Assembly: GCA_946644025.1 (NCBI GenBank)
Contig: CAMPCG010000120.1
Location: 1-8,136, forward strand
Reading direction: 5' to 3'
DNA length: 8,136 bases
Source of the DNA: an uncultured Prevotellaceae bacterium
Lineage (GTDB): Bacteria; Bacteroidota; Bacteroidia; Bacteroidales; Bacteroidaceae
Part shown: positions 1-6,824 of the stretch, in pieces
Numbering within the stretch: position 1 is the first letter of the stretch
Layout of the letters: each line of letters starts with the position of its first letter
Program-made: the position numbers and the translations under genes
The notes under the pieces: model-generated
Seen by the model: the letters and a program-made list of their open reading frames with translations, nothing else
What the model was told of the DNA's origin: nothing
Databases searched by the model: none

Positions 1-714
1 CATGCCGTCGTTCAGGTTGGCACCGTTGCTCACGGCGGTCACCACGAGGATGGTCATCAGCACAAAGACAATCCAGCCGGCGGCAACCTTGTGCTCGCCG
101 ACAAACGACATCATGTCGGAGTAGCTCAGGTTGTGGTGCTTGATGAAGGGGATGGTGGTCTTCAGGCTCTTGTGGGCCTCGGCCTCGTGCTTCACCACCT
201 CGGTCTGCCCCGACTGTCGGGGGACGCTGATGTTCTCGCGCATCACCACGTCGGGACTCAGGTAGAGCGTCAGGCCCACGATAAAGCCTATCGACACCTG
301 GCCCACAATCTTGTACTTCATCTTCAGGCCGTCCTTGTTGTGACGGAAGACTTTCTTGAAGTCGTCGGCAAAGCCCAGGAAACCGAGCCAAAGCGTCGTG
401 ATGACCATCAGGATGAGATAGGTGTTGCGCAGACGGCCCAGCAGAAGCACGGGCACAAGCATGGCCACGATGATGATGACTCCGCCGAAGGTGGGGACGC
501 CCTTCTTCTGCACGCCAAAGGGGTCGATGGAGGGGTCGCGCTCAGTCTCGAACACCTTCCTGCGCCTCATCCACTTGATGAACCACTCGCCAAACCAGGC
601 CGAGATGACCAGCGAAAGAATGAGCGCCAGAAGCGCACGAAAAGAGATATAGCTCCACAGGTGGCTGCCCGGGATGTCGTATTGCTCTAAGTATCGAAAG
701 AGGTAGTATAGCAT
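1..714 (-). CDS. mraY: Phospho-N-acetylmuramoyl-pentapeptide-transferase MraY, N-terminal 238 codons (runs off the window)
   Basis: MraY transfers phospho-MurNAc-pentapeptide from UDP to undecaprenyl phosphate at the inner face of the cytoplasmic membrane, making lipid I. The visible part begins MLYYLFRYLEQYDIPG and shows hydrophobic spans near residues 25-42, 77-93, 99-115, 136-152 and 212-228. The family motif GVPTFGGV is at 72-79, the catalytic Asp pair in GFADDFKK at D117-D118, KYKIVGQ at 133-139, and the NxxNxxDG signature (NGANLNDGM) ends the window, with D236 the likely third catalytic Asp. A hydrophilic stretch of about 50 residues (roughly 157-208) between two spans matches the loop insertion I know from Bacteroidetes MraY. 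The ATG lies 201 nt after the murE stop, with only AGAAG directly before it as a ribosome site. The rest of the gene, about 180 residues by family length, lies beyond position 1. Confidence 0.96.
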   Translation of the reverse strand, partial: MLYYLFRYLEQYDIPGSHLWSYISFRALLALILSLVISAWFGEWFIKWMRRRKVFETERDPSIDPFGVQKKGVPTFGGVIIIVAMLVPVLLLGRLRNTYLILMVITTLWLGFLGFADDFKKVFRHNKDGLKMKYKIVGQVSIGFIVGLTLYLSPDVVMRENISVPRQSGQTEVVKHEAEAHKSLKTTIPFIKHHNLSYSDMMSFVGEHKVAAGWIVFVLMTILVVTAVSNGANLNDGM

Positions 715-721
715 CTTCTAT

Positions 722-897
722 CGTCGTTATGTCGTGTCGTTATGCCGTGTCGTTATATCGTTATATCGTTATATCGTTATATCGAGGTGTCGTTATATCG
801 TTATATCGTTATATCGAAATATCGTTATATCGAGGTGTCGTTATATCGTTGCATCGATATTTCGATATAACGATATTTCGATATAACGAGATAACGA
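722..897. repeat. Period-8 simple repeat tract (TTATATCG) filling the murE-mraY gap
   Basis: Almost the whole 201-nt spacer between murE and mraY is built from the 8-mer TTATATCG and its relatives. Four consecutive copies run from about 753 to 784, followed by AGGTGTCG, three more copies, and then degenerate units (GTCGTTATG near 722-748, ATATCGAAATATCG near 811-824). From about 855 the units are in the reverse orientation (CGATATAA). The tract is much more AT-rich than the flanking genes. It would be transcribed as part of the operon mRNA. The plus-strand open frame across it is a translation of the repeat, not a gene. Confidence 0.9.
798..897. repeat. 36-bp inverted repeat within the TTATATCG tract
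   Basis: Positions 806-833 and 862-889 are perfect reverse complements (28 of 28). The pairing extends outward through 798-805 and 890-897 with a single mismatch (805/890), giving 36-bp arms around a 28-nt loop (834-861). In the operon mRNA this would be a long AU-rich stem just upstream of the mraY start. No U-run follows on the minus strand, so I do not call it an intrinsic terminator. Because the arms are periodic, other pairing registers are possible. Confidence 0.88.
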
Positions 898-915
898 GGC
901 AACGGCCTTTCCTTA

Positions 916-2394
916 TCAGGCCTGAATACATTCCCTTACCACTTCCCGGTCGTCGAAGTGGTGCTTCACGCCCTGAATCTCCTGGTAGTCCTCGTGGCCC
1001 TTTCCAGCAATGAGGATGACGTCGCCCCGCTGTGCCAGCATGGTGGCGGTACGTATGGCCTCGCGGCGGTCCACGATGGTCAGCACCTTCTTGCGCTGCT
1101 GCGGCGTGAGTCCGGCCGTCATGTCGTCGATGATGGCCTGCGGGTCCTCGTTACGGGGATTGTCGCTCGTGATGATGACGCGGTCGCTCTGCTTCACGGC
1201 CTCCTGGGCCATAAGGGGCCGCTTGCCCTTGTCGCGGTTGCCGCCGGCACCGCAGACGGTGATGATATGTCCCTGCTTGCCGTCGAGCACCTCGTGGATG
1301 GCCTTCAGCACGTTCTCCAGGGCGTCGGGGGTGTGGGCATAATCCACGATGGCCGTCCATCCCTCGGGCGAGGCGATGGGCTCCATGCGCCCGGCTACGC
1401 TCTTCAGCGTGCTCATCACGAGGAGGATGTCTTCAGGCTCCTTGCCCAGCAGACGGGCGGTGCCGTAGACGGCCAGCAGGTTCTGAAGGTTGTGGCGGCC
1501 AATGAACTGCACGCCCACCTCGCGGCCGTCAATCTCCAGGTACATCCCCTCGAAGTGCTCCTCGATGATGCGTCCGCGGAAGTCGGCCATGCTGCGCGTG
1601 CTGTAGGTCTTGACGGCGGCTTTCGTGTTCTGCACCATGAAGAGGCCGTTCTTGTCGTCGGCATTGGTCAGGGCGAAGGCGCCACGGGGCAGCATGTCGA
1701 AGAACTGCTTCTTCGCGTCGCGGTAGTTCTCCACCGTCTTGTGGTAGTCCAGGTGGTCGCGGGTGAGGTTGGTAAAGATTCCTCCACGGAAGTGAAGCCC
1801 GCCAATGCGCCGCTGGGCGATGGCGTGGCTTGAGCACTCCATGAACACATACTCGCAGCCGGCGTCGGCCATGCGGCGCAGCAGCTGGTTAAGCTCAATG
1901 GGGTCGGGCGTGGTGTGCGTGGCAGCGACAGCCTCGCCGTCGATGTAGTTGCAGACCGTAGAGAGCAGTCCGCAGCGGTGCCCCATCTGGCGGAACATAT
2001 TGTATAATAGCGTGGCGATGGTGGTCTTGCCGTTTGTTCCGGTGACGCCCACCAGCGTCAGTTCTTCTGTGGGATGACCAAAGAACGTCGTTGCGACGGT
2101 ACCGACGACAGCATCGGTGGAGGAGACCTGGACGATGGTCGGGTAACGACCGTCGCGCATCACGCGTTTCGTGTCGTCCTGCCACGTCATCTCTTCGCAG
2201 AGAATGGCAGCAGCTCCTCGCTCCAATGCGTTGCCGATAAAGCGATGTCCGTCAGTCTGTGTGCCACGGATGGCCACAAACAGACTGCCCGGCATCACCT
2301 GCCGTGAGTCGATGCACACGCCTGTGATCGTGGTTTCCAAAGAACCCTCGACGGCTTTCACATCTATGCTTTCTAAAACATCATTTAGATTCAT
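916..2394 (-). CDS. murE: UDP-N-acetylmuramoyl-tripeptide synthetase MurE (meso-diaminopimelate-adding type)
   Basis: MurE is the cytoplasmic ATP-dependent ligase that adds the third residue to UDP-MurNAc-L-Ala-D-Glu. Numbering from the upstream ATG at 2409 (497 codons), the landmarks are: the N-terminal UDP-sugar domain with [16 protein letters not shown] (34-49), the ATP loop [10 protein letters not shown] (121-130), TTPDP (166-170), ECSSHAI (191-197), [12 protein letters not shown] (212-223), and the YRDAKK segment (229-234) that carries the lysine normally carbamylated. DNPRNED (416-422) is the meso-diaminopimelate recognition motif, with [10 protein letters not shown] (469-478) as its partner. 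I prefer the ATG at 2394 (492 aa), because [10 protein letters not shown] matches the usual MurE N terminus; 2409 would add only MIQRK. The ftsI stop is 65 nt upstream. All catalytic motifs are intact and length is normal. Confidence 0.97.
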   Translation of the reverse strand: MNLNDVLESIDVKAVEGSLETTITGVCIDSRQVMPGSLFVAIRGTQTDGHRFIGNALERGAAAILCEEMTWQDDTKRVMRDGRYPTIVQVSSTDAVVGTVATTFFGHPTEELTLVGVTGTNGKTTIATLLYNMFRQMGHRCGLLSTVCNYIDGEAVAATHTTPDPIELNQLLRRMADAGCEYVFMECSSHAIAQRRIGGLHFRGGIFTNLTRDHLDYHKTVENYRDAKKQFFDMLPRGAFALTNADDKNGLFMVQNTKAAVKTYSTRSMADFRGRIIEEHFEGMYLEIDGREVGVQFIGRHNLQNLLAVYGTARLLGKEPEDILLVMSTLKSVAGRMEPIASPEGWTAIVDYAHTPDALENVLKAIHEVLDGKQGHIITVCGAGGNRDKGKRPLMAQEAVKQSDRVIITSDNPRNEDPQAIIDDMTAGLTPQQRKKVLTIVDRREAIRTATMLAQRGDVILIAGKGHEDYQEIQGVKHHFDDREVVRECIQA

Positions 2395-2459
2395 CTTTCT
2401 CTGAATCATCTCTCTCTATATAAAAACTATTAACCAATATGTTCACTAAAAATCGCTGT

Positions 2460-4604
2460 CTACTGTAGTTCCAGGACGCAGGTCATGCCTGGTTCCAGGG
2501 TTGTTCCCGGCTGTATGCTCTGGCTGACCACCTCGCCCGTGCCGTGGAGCCTTACGCTCACGCCCTGCTGCTCCAGCAGGTAGACGGCGTCGCGCGCTCC
2601 CATGCCGATGGTGCTGGGCATGGTGTTGGCGGCAAAGTCGGGCTTGTGCAGTGCCACACCCTCCTGTCCTACGTTCAGGTGTCTGAGCACGTAGTCGGCG
2701 GCGGGAATGTCGCCCTGCTTCACGTCGGGCACGAAGCTGGAGAGCGTGTCGCGGGCATCCTGCACGCGCAGCACCAGGTTGCGGGCCATGACGCCCTCGG
2801 CAATGTTGTGGAACACGGCTCCCGACATGCTTCCTCCCGAGGCGGGCAGTCCGGCCTTGCGCATACAGACGATGCAGGTGTACTTCGGGTCGTCGGAGGG
2901 GAAATATCCGCAGAACGAGAGCCAGTACTCGGTGATGCCGCTGCGGTAGTGTCCGCCCTTGGCCACCTGTGCCGTGCCCGTCTTTCCCGATACCTGGAAG
3001 GACTTGCTGCCGGCCTTCTTTCCCAGTCCCTGGCTGACGACGTGTCGCAGCACGGTCTGTATGGTGCGGATGGCCTCCGGACGCGCTATTTGCTCCTTGA
3101 TGACCTGCGGCTCCACGGTGGCCACGACCTGGCCGTCTTTGACGAACTCCTTCACGAACCGGGGGCGCATCATGCGGCCGTTGTTGGCAATGGCGTTGTA
3201 GAACGTCACGGTGTTGATGGGAGCCACCTGTGTCTCATATCCTATGGACATCCAGGGCAGCGTCGTCTTGCTCCAGTAGAGGGCGCGGTTGGTGGTCTTG
3301 AAGTCGGGGTAGCGTATCTTCGGCTTGGCATATCCCACCATGGGCAGCTCCAGGTCCTGTCCGATGCCCACGCGGTAGAGTCCCTCGACATACTTTCGGG
3401 GATTGCTGCCATAGAAGTGGTCGATGGTGTAGCTCACGCCGATGTTTGAACTCACCTCGAGGGTGCGCGCCAGGTTGATGCTGCCGTAGCCACCGCGGTG
3501 CCAGTTGTGGTCCTTCATCCTGGCACCGTGCATGGGCATGATGCCGTGTCCGGTGTGGATGACGTAGGAGGTGTCCACCACGCCGTCGTCGAGGGCCACG
3601 AGGATGGAGGCCGTCTTGAACACGGAGCCGGGCTCGCAGCGGTAGCTGATGGCGTCGTTGAACATTTCGCGGTAGATGCCGTCGGAGCCGCGGCGCATGT
3701 TGACGATGGCCTTGACGTCGCCCGTCTTCACCTCCATGAGTATGGCCACGCCGATGCTGGCCTCCCACTTGTCCAGTTCCTGCACGAGTGCTTTCTCGGC
3801 CAGGTCCTGCATACCGATGTCGATGGTGGTGACGATGTCGGCGCCGTCTACGGGTGGCGTCACGGTGAAGGGCACTATCTTGTTGAGCACCTTCTCCTTG
3901 CGCTGTACGCCGTAGCTGCCGCGCAGGATGCTGTCGTAGCTCAGCTCGATGCCGAAGCGGGCGGTGTCCTGTCCGCCCTCGAAGGAGCGTATGTCGCCGA
4001 TGGTGCGCTCTGCCAGCGAGCCGAAGGGCCGGCGGCGGGCGTCGAAGGGCTCGGCGTGGAAGCCGAACTTGTTGCGGGGCAGGTTGAAGTAGGGCAGCTG
4101 CTTCACCTCGCAGTAGGTGCTGTAGCTGATGCGTCGCGGCCACACGGCCCAGTGGCGTGCGCCGTAGGTCACCTCGCCGGTCTTGCGGTCGACCACCTTC
4201 TTGTGGCGACCCTCCTCCAGACGGTCCTTGAACTGCTGGGCCGTCCACTCGGGGAAGAGCTCGTGCAGACCGAGGCAGAGGCTGTCCACCAGCTCGTTCC
4301 AGATGGTGTCGCGCTTATGGGCCCAGGCGGTGTCGCTGCGGTCGCCCGACTGGAAGTCCATGAAGATTTTGTATTCGGGAATACTGCTGGCCAGCAGTTG
4401 TCCGTCGCTGCTGAGTATGTTTCCGCGATTGGGGCGCACGCGCACACTGTCGCTCCTCTGGCTCTCGGCCACGACGTCCCAGTAGTACCTGTTCGACGTC
4501 ATGGTGTAGGCAGCCTTGGCAATCACGGCCACACCTACCAGCGTGAGCAACACCGCTATAACCAAGTAGCGCGGCAACACCTTATCTTTGCTAAACTTAC
4601 TCAC
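2460..4604 (-). CDS. ftsI: Division-specific class B penicillin-binding protein (FtsI/PBP3 family) with C-terminal PASTA domain
   Basis: This is the septal peptidoglycan DD-transpeptidase, anchored in the cytoplasmic membrane with its catalytic part in the periplasm. The 714 residues read: short basic N terminus, one membrane anchor (about 12-34), a PBP dimerisation/pedestal region (about 55-240, including RVRPNRGNILSSDG), then the transpeptidase domain with the active-site SVFK (S327-K330), SSN (385-387) and KTG (541-543). The tail from about 659 (TMPSTIGMGARDAVYLLEQQG...) looks like one PASTA domain, and 622-645 may be a degenerate second. PASTA-tailed division PBPs are usual in Bacteroidetes dcw clusters. 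Translation starts at GTG: an in-frame TAA lies three codons upstream (two codons between), and the next Met (residue 35) would remove the anchor. AAG directly precedes the GTG. It follows ftsL by 68 nt. Confidence 0.96.
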   Translation of the reverse strand: MSKFSKDKVLPRYLVIAVLLTLVGVAVIAKAAYTMTSNRYYWDVVAESQRSDSVRVRPNRGNILSSDGQLLASSIPEYKIFMDFQSGDRSDTAWAHKRDTIWNELVDSLCLGLHELFPEWTAQQFKDRLEEGRHKKVVDRKTGEVTYGARHWAVWPRRISYSTYCEVKQLPYFNLPRNKFGFHAEPFDARRRPFGSLAERTIGDIRSFEGGQDTARFGIELSYDSILRGSYGVQRKEKVLNKIVPFTVTPPVDGADIVTTIDIGMQDLAEKALVQELDKWEASIGVAILMEVKTGDVKAIVNMRRGSDGIYREMFNDAISYRCEPGSVFKTASILVALDDGVVDTSYVIHTGHGIMPMHGARMKDHNWHRGGYGSINLARTLEVSSNIGVSYTIDHFYGSNPRKYVEGLYRVGIGQDLELPMVGYAKPKIRYPDFKTTNRALYWSKTTLPWMSIGYETQVAPINTVTFYNAIANNGRMMRPRFVKEFVKDGQVVATVEPQVIKEQIARPEAIRTIQTVLRHVVSQGLGKKAGSKSFQVSGKTGTAQVAKGGHYRSGITEYWLSFCGYFPSDDPKYTCIVCMRKAGLPASGGSMSGAVFHNIAEGVMARNLVLRVQDARDTLSSFVPDVKQGDIPAADYVLRHLNVGQEGVALHKPDFAANTMPSTIGMGARDAVYLLEQQGVSVRLHGTGEVVSQSIQPGTTLEPGMTCVLELQ

Positions 4605-4612
4605 CTTGAATT

Positions 4613-4644
4613 ATTTTACGTTTTACGGATTTACGAATTTACTA
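4613..4644. repeat. Four degenerate 8-bp units (TTTTACG/ATTTACG type) in the ftsL-ftsI gap
   Basis: The 68-nt spacer between ftsL and ftsI contains four consecutive 8-mers on the plus strand: ATTTTACG, TTTTACGG, ATTTACGA and ATTTACTA. It is a small AT-rich, period-8 tract in a GC-rich operon, similar in unit length to the larger tract between murE and mraY but with a different unit sequence. It lies just upstream of the ftsI GTG. Confidence 0.6.
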
Positions 4645-4672
4645 TCTGTTATCTTTGCGGCGGCAGGACTGC

Positions 4673-5224
4673 TCATTCCTCCACCGGCACGATGTAGGGC
4701 GGCTGTTCGGGCATCATCAGCTGGTTCTCCTCGTCCTGGCTGAGCACCTTGAGCACGTTGCTCTGCCGGCACAGCTCGGTGAGGTTGCTGGAGCTGGACA
4801 TGGCCCTGAACTTCGCGTCGGTCAGTTCCTTTTCCAGCCGGCTTATCTCGATGACGTCCTGCTGGCACTGGTAGCGCACTCCGACGTAGACGCAGGTGAG
4901 GAGCACTACGAGGACGATGAACCAGACGTAGTGTCTGACGAGTGCCAGGAGGTAGTCTCCACCCACTATCTGCCTCAGTGTCAGCGTGCCTGTGGGGGCA
5001 TCGTCGTCTTCGCTGGCCTGCTCCTTGAGCTGGCGCAGGGTCTTAGCCCCCCCTACTGCCCCCGAGGTCGAAGCCCCTGAGGCCCCTGAAGCCCCCCCTA
5101 CTGCCCCCGAGGGGGCTTCTATAGTTTCGCCGCTCTGGGAAGGGTCTATCGTGTCCCCCTCGGGGGACGAAAGGGGGGCCTCCTGGTCCTCTGGGATTTC
5201 TATAATCAGTTCAGGGTCTTTCAT
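4673..5224 (-). CDS. ftsL: FtsL-like divisome protein with an N-terminal repeat-encoded extension
   Basis: FtsL is a bitopic membrane protein that joins FtsB/FtsQ and helps activate the septal synthase FtsW-FtsI. The 183-residue product has a conserved core starting at LTLRQIVGGDYL (about 81-92), a membrane span around 98-117 (HYVWFIVLVVLLTCVYVGV), then a heptad-like coiled-coil region (about 121-162, SRLEKELTDAKFRAM) and a short Pro-rich end. I recognise this core from Bacteroidetes FtsL-like proteins of roughly 110-120 residues. Here about 80 extra residues precede it. Residues 15-59 (EAPLSSPEGDTI...SGAVGGA) are Ser/Pro/Gly-rich and encoded by an 89-nt repeat also found in rsmH. The ATG at 5224 is chosen because it lies 10 nt after the rsmH stop with AAGAGAAAAG upstream; an in-frame ATG at 5266 would lie inside rsmH. 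Confidence 0.9.
   Translation of the reverse strand: MKDPELIIEIPEDQEAPLSSPEGDTIDPSQSGETIEAPSGAVGGASGASGASTSGAVGGAKTLRQLKEQASEDDDAPTGTLTLRQIVGGDYLLALVRHYVWFIVLVVLLTCVYVGVRYQCQQDVIEISRLEKELTDAKFRAMSSSSNLTELCRQSNVLKVLSQDEENQLMMPEQPPYIVPVEE
5092..5180 (-). repeat. 89-nt coding-compatible repeat element, copy in ftsL
   Basis: This segment matches 5639-5727 in rsmH at 85 of 89 positions with no gaps. It is framed by two short GC palindrome-like blocks, CCCCCGAGGGGG (5104-5115) and CCCCCTCGGGGG (5155-5166), which are also reverse complements of each other and could pair across a 39-nt loop. Read in the ftsL frame it encodes PLSSPEGDTIDPSQSGETI followed by EAPSGAVGG. Downstream coding sequence (5041-5091) consists of partial CCCCTGAGG/CCCCCTACTG-like duplications, as if the edge had been copied repeatedly. 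Confidence 0.9.
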
Positions 5225-5234
5225 TGCTTTTCTC

Positions 5235-6341
5235 TTATCGCTTGTCGTCCGACACTTTTTCGGCAATGCGCAGCTTGGCGCTGCGGCTGCGGGGGTTGCG
5301 TGCCAGCTCCTCGTCGGAGGGTGTCACCACCTTATTATTAATAATGTGTAGCGGGGCCTTCACCCGTCCGAAGAAATCCTTCTCGGTGTGTCCCTCGACG
5401 TTGCCGCTTCGCATGACGTTCTTCACCATGCGGTCTTCCAGCGAGTGGTAGGTGATGACCACCAGCCGTCCGCCGGGGCGCAGCAGCTCTGTGGCCGAGG
5501 TGAGCATTTCGCGCAGCACCTCCATCTCCCTGTTCACTTCTATGCGCAGGGCCTGGAAGAGCTTGGTGGCGTCCTTCTTCCAGCCAAAGGCCCACGAGGC
5601 CTCCAAAGGCGAGCCCCCCCCTACGGCCCCCAAAGCCCCCCCCCCTACGGCCCCCGAGGGGGCTTCTATAGTTTCGCCGCTCAGGGAAGAGACTATCGTG
5701 TCCCCCTCGGGGGACGAAAGGGGGGCCTTGCCCTCGGGGGACGAAAGGGGGGCCTTGCCCTCGGGGGACGAAAGGGGGGCGTTTATTGCCCTTAGCAGTT
5801 GTCCGGTAGTCTCTATGGGCTGCTGCTGGCGGGCCTTCACGATGGCCTTTGCCAGGCGTCGTGCGTCGGCCAGCTCGCCGTAGAGGCGGAAGATGTCGGT
5901 GAGCTGCTGCTCGTCGTATCCGTTCACCACGTCGGCGGCGGTCTTGCCGGCGCGGCGGTTCATGCGCATGTCGAGTGGACTGTCGAAGCGGAAGGAGAAT
6001 CCGCGGCTGGCATCGTCGAAGTGGTGCGACGACACGCCCAGGTCGGCCAGTACGCCGTCCAGACAGTCTACACCGTAGTAGCGCATCCAGTTCTTCACAT
6101 ACCTGAAATTGCTGCGCACGAAGGTGAAGCGGTCGTCGGCAGCGATGTTCTTCTCAGCGTCGGCATCCTGGTCGAAGGCGTAGAGGTGGCCCTCCGGACC
6201 CAGCCGGCGCAGTATCTCGCCCGAGTGTCCGCCGCCACCGAAGGTCATGTCGGCATAGACGCCGCCGGGCTGAATGTCCAGCCCGTCGACACTCTCCTGA
6301 AGGAGTACCGGTACGTGATATGTCCCTGCCGTCGTTGCCAT
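5235..6341 (-). CDS. rsmH: 16S rRNA (cytosine-1402-N4)-methyltransferase RsmH (MraW) with an internal repeat-derived insertion
   Basis: RsmH uses S-adenosylmethionine to methylate N4 of C1402 in the 16S rRNA decoding centre. The 368-residue product starts MATTAGTYHVPVLLQE and shows ADMTFGGGGHSGEIL (30-44, SAM loop), FDQD (56-59), VLADLGVSSHHFD (97-109), RGFSFRFDSPLDMRMN (113-128), ALRIEVNREMEVL (264-276), GGRLVVITYHSLEDRMVK (290-307) and RNPRSRSAKLRIAEK (348-362). Residues about 188-254 are not family sequence: three tandem APLSSPEGK/D units, then the 89-nt element peptide, then Gly/Ala-rich duplications ending near WAFGW. They sit between the helical subdomain (QLLRAI) and KKDATKLFQALR, where relatives carry only a short loop, which accounts for the excess over the usual 300 or so residues. 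The ATG is 13 nt after the mraZ stop with AAAGAGG in the gap. Confidence 0.97.
   Translation of the reverse strand: MATTAGTYHVPVLLQESVDGLDIQPGGVYADMTFGGGGHSGEILRRLGPEGHLYAFDQDADAEKNIAADDRFTFVRSNFRYVKNWMRYYGVDCLDGVLADLGVSSHHFDDASRGFSFRFDSPLDMRMNRRAGKTAADVVNGYDEQQLTDIFRLYGELADARRLAKAIVKARQQQPIETTGQLLRAINAPLSSPEGKAPLSSPEGKAPLSSPEGDTIVSSLSGETIEAPSGAVGGGALGAVGGGSPLEASWAFGWKKDATKLFQALRIEVNREMEVLREMLTSATELLRPGGRLVVITYHSLEDRMVKNVMRSGNVEGHTEKDFFGRVKAPLHIINNKVVTPSDEELARNPRSRSAKLRIAEKVSDDKR
5639..5727 (-). repeat. 89-nt coding-compatible repeat element, copy in rsmH
   Basis: This is the second copy of the element described at 5092-5180, in the same orientation and the same reading frame relative to its host gene, with four substitutions and no indels. 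The paired GC blocks are at 5651-5662 and 5702-5713. In this copy the element edge at 5728-5780 has been extended by two more 27-bp units, and the other edge (5608-5638) by a second CCCCCTACGGCCCCC-type block and runs of eight and ten C residues. The element is open in four of six frames; a TAG stops the other two. Confidence 0.9.
5700..5780 (-). repeat. Three 27-bp in-frame tandem repeats in rsmH
   Basis: Each 27-bp unit encodes APLSSPEGK (the last ends in D). The two units at 5727-5753 and 5754-5780 are identical, and the third, at 5700-5726, differs only in its last codons and merges into the 89-nt element. Being a multiple of three, changes in copy number would keep rsmH in frame while varying the loop length of the protein. 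Confidence 0.9.
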
Positions 6342-6354
6342 AGCGCCTCTTTCA

Positions 6355-6807
6355 TTATTTCTTAGCCATCAGGGCCTGCAGTTTCGCCGCGAAGTCCGCC
6401 TGCGAGAAGAACGGTTTCTCCATCTTCTCGGCAGCCCAGATCTCGATGGTGTCCCTGACGCCGATGAATCTCACCGACTGCTTAATATCGGCCAAATCCA
6501 GGTAGCGGCGCGGGATGAGCACACGTCCGCTGCCGTCGATGGGCAACTTCTCGGCCTCCGACACCCAGACGCGATAAATCATCTCGCTATCGCTGTCGAA
6601 CTCGTTGACGTTCTCAGACAGCGCGTCGGTGATGCGGTTCCAGGCCGTCATCGGGTAGAGCACCAGGCAGGGTTGCGTATAGTGCATACGAAGCACCAAC
6701 ACATCGCCATCCGGCTCCTCCGCCTGTATAATCTTGCGGAAGGCGGAAGGGATGAAAACGCGGCCCTTCGCGTCGGTCTTCGATTCTATGTTGCCCAGAA
6801 ATCTCAT
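6355..6807 (-). CDS. mraZ: Transcriptional regulator / division protein MraZ
   Basis: MraZ is a DNA-binding protein with two SpoVT/AbrB-like halves that forms ring oligomers and controls the dcw cluster, including its own promoter. The 150-residue product shows one DxxGR signature in each half: DAKGRVFIPSAFR (12-24) and DGSGRVLIPRRY (91-102). The start chosen is ATG 6807, giving MRFLGNIESKTDAKGR, which matches the usual MraZ N terminus. An in-frame upstream ATG at 6849 would add 14 residues, but it is rejected because the promoter -7 element (6825-6832) lies between the two, so the upstream codon would not be in the mRNA. rsmH follows after 13 nt, so the genes are probably cotranscribed. Confidence 0.95.
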   Translation of the reverse strand: MRFLGNIESKTDAKGRVFIPSAFRKIIQAEEPDGDVLVLRMHYTQPCLVLYPMTAWNRITDALSENVNEFDSDSEMIYRVWVSEAEKLPIDGSGRVLIPRRYLDLADIKQSVRFIGVRDTIEIWAAEKMEKPFFSQADFAAKLQALMAKK

Positions 6808-6824
6808 ATTCCGATAATTCGCCA

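Noticed and set aside
729..1013. Plus-strand open frame of 94 codons
   Set aside because: It translates the TTATATCG repeat (SLYRYIV-type periodic peptide) and runs into the murE 3' end; no ribosome site or family match.
958..1833. Plus-strand open frame of 291 codons opposite murE
   Set aside because: Shadow of the GC-rich murE coding strand; composition is Val/Gly/His/Leu-rich with no recognisable domain, while murE is complete with all motifs.
3498..4697. Plus-strand open frame of 399 codons opposite ftsI
   Set aside because: Antisense shadow of ftsI caused by codon bias; the minus-strand frame has all PBP motifs. The same applies to 2544-3449.
5225..5266. Longer FtsL start at 5266
   Set aside because: It would lie inside the rsmH 3' end; ATG 5224 sits just after the rsmH stop with a purine-rich stretch upstream.
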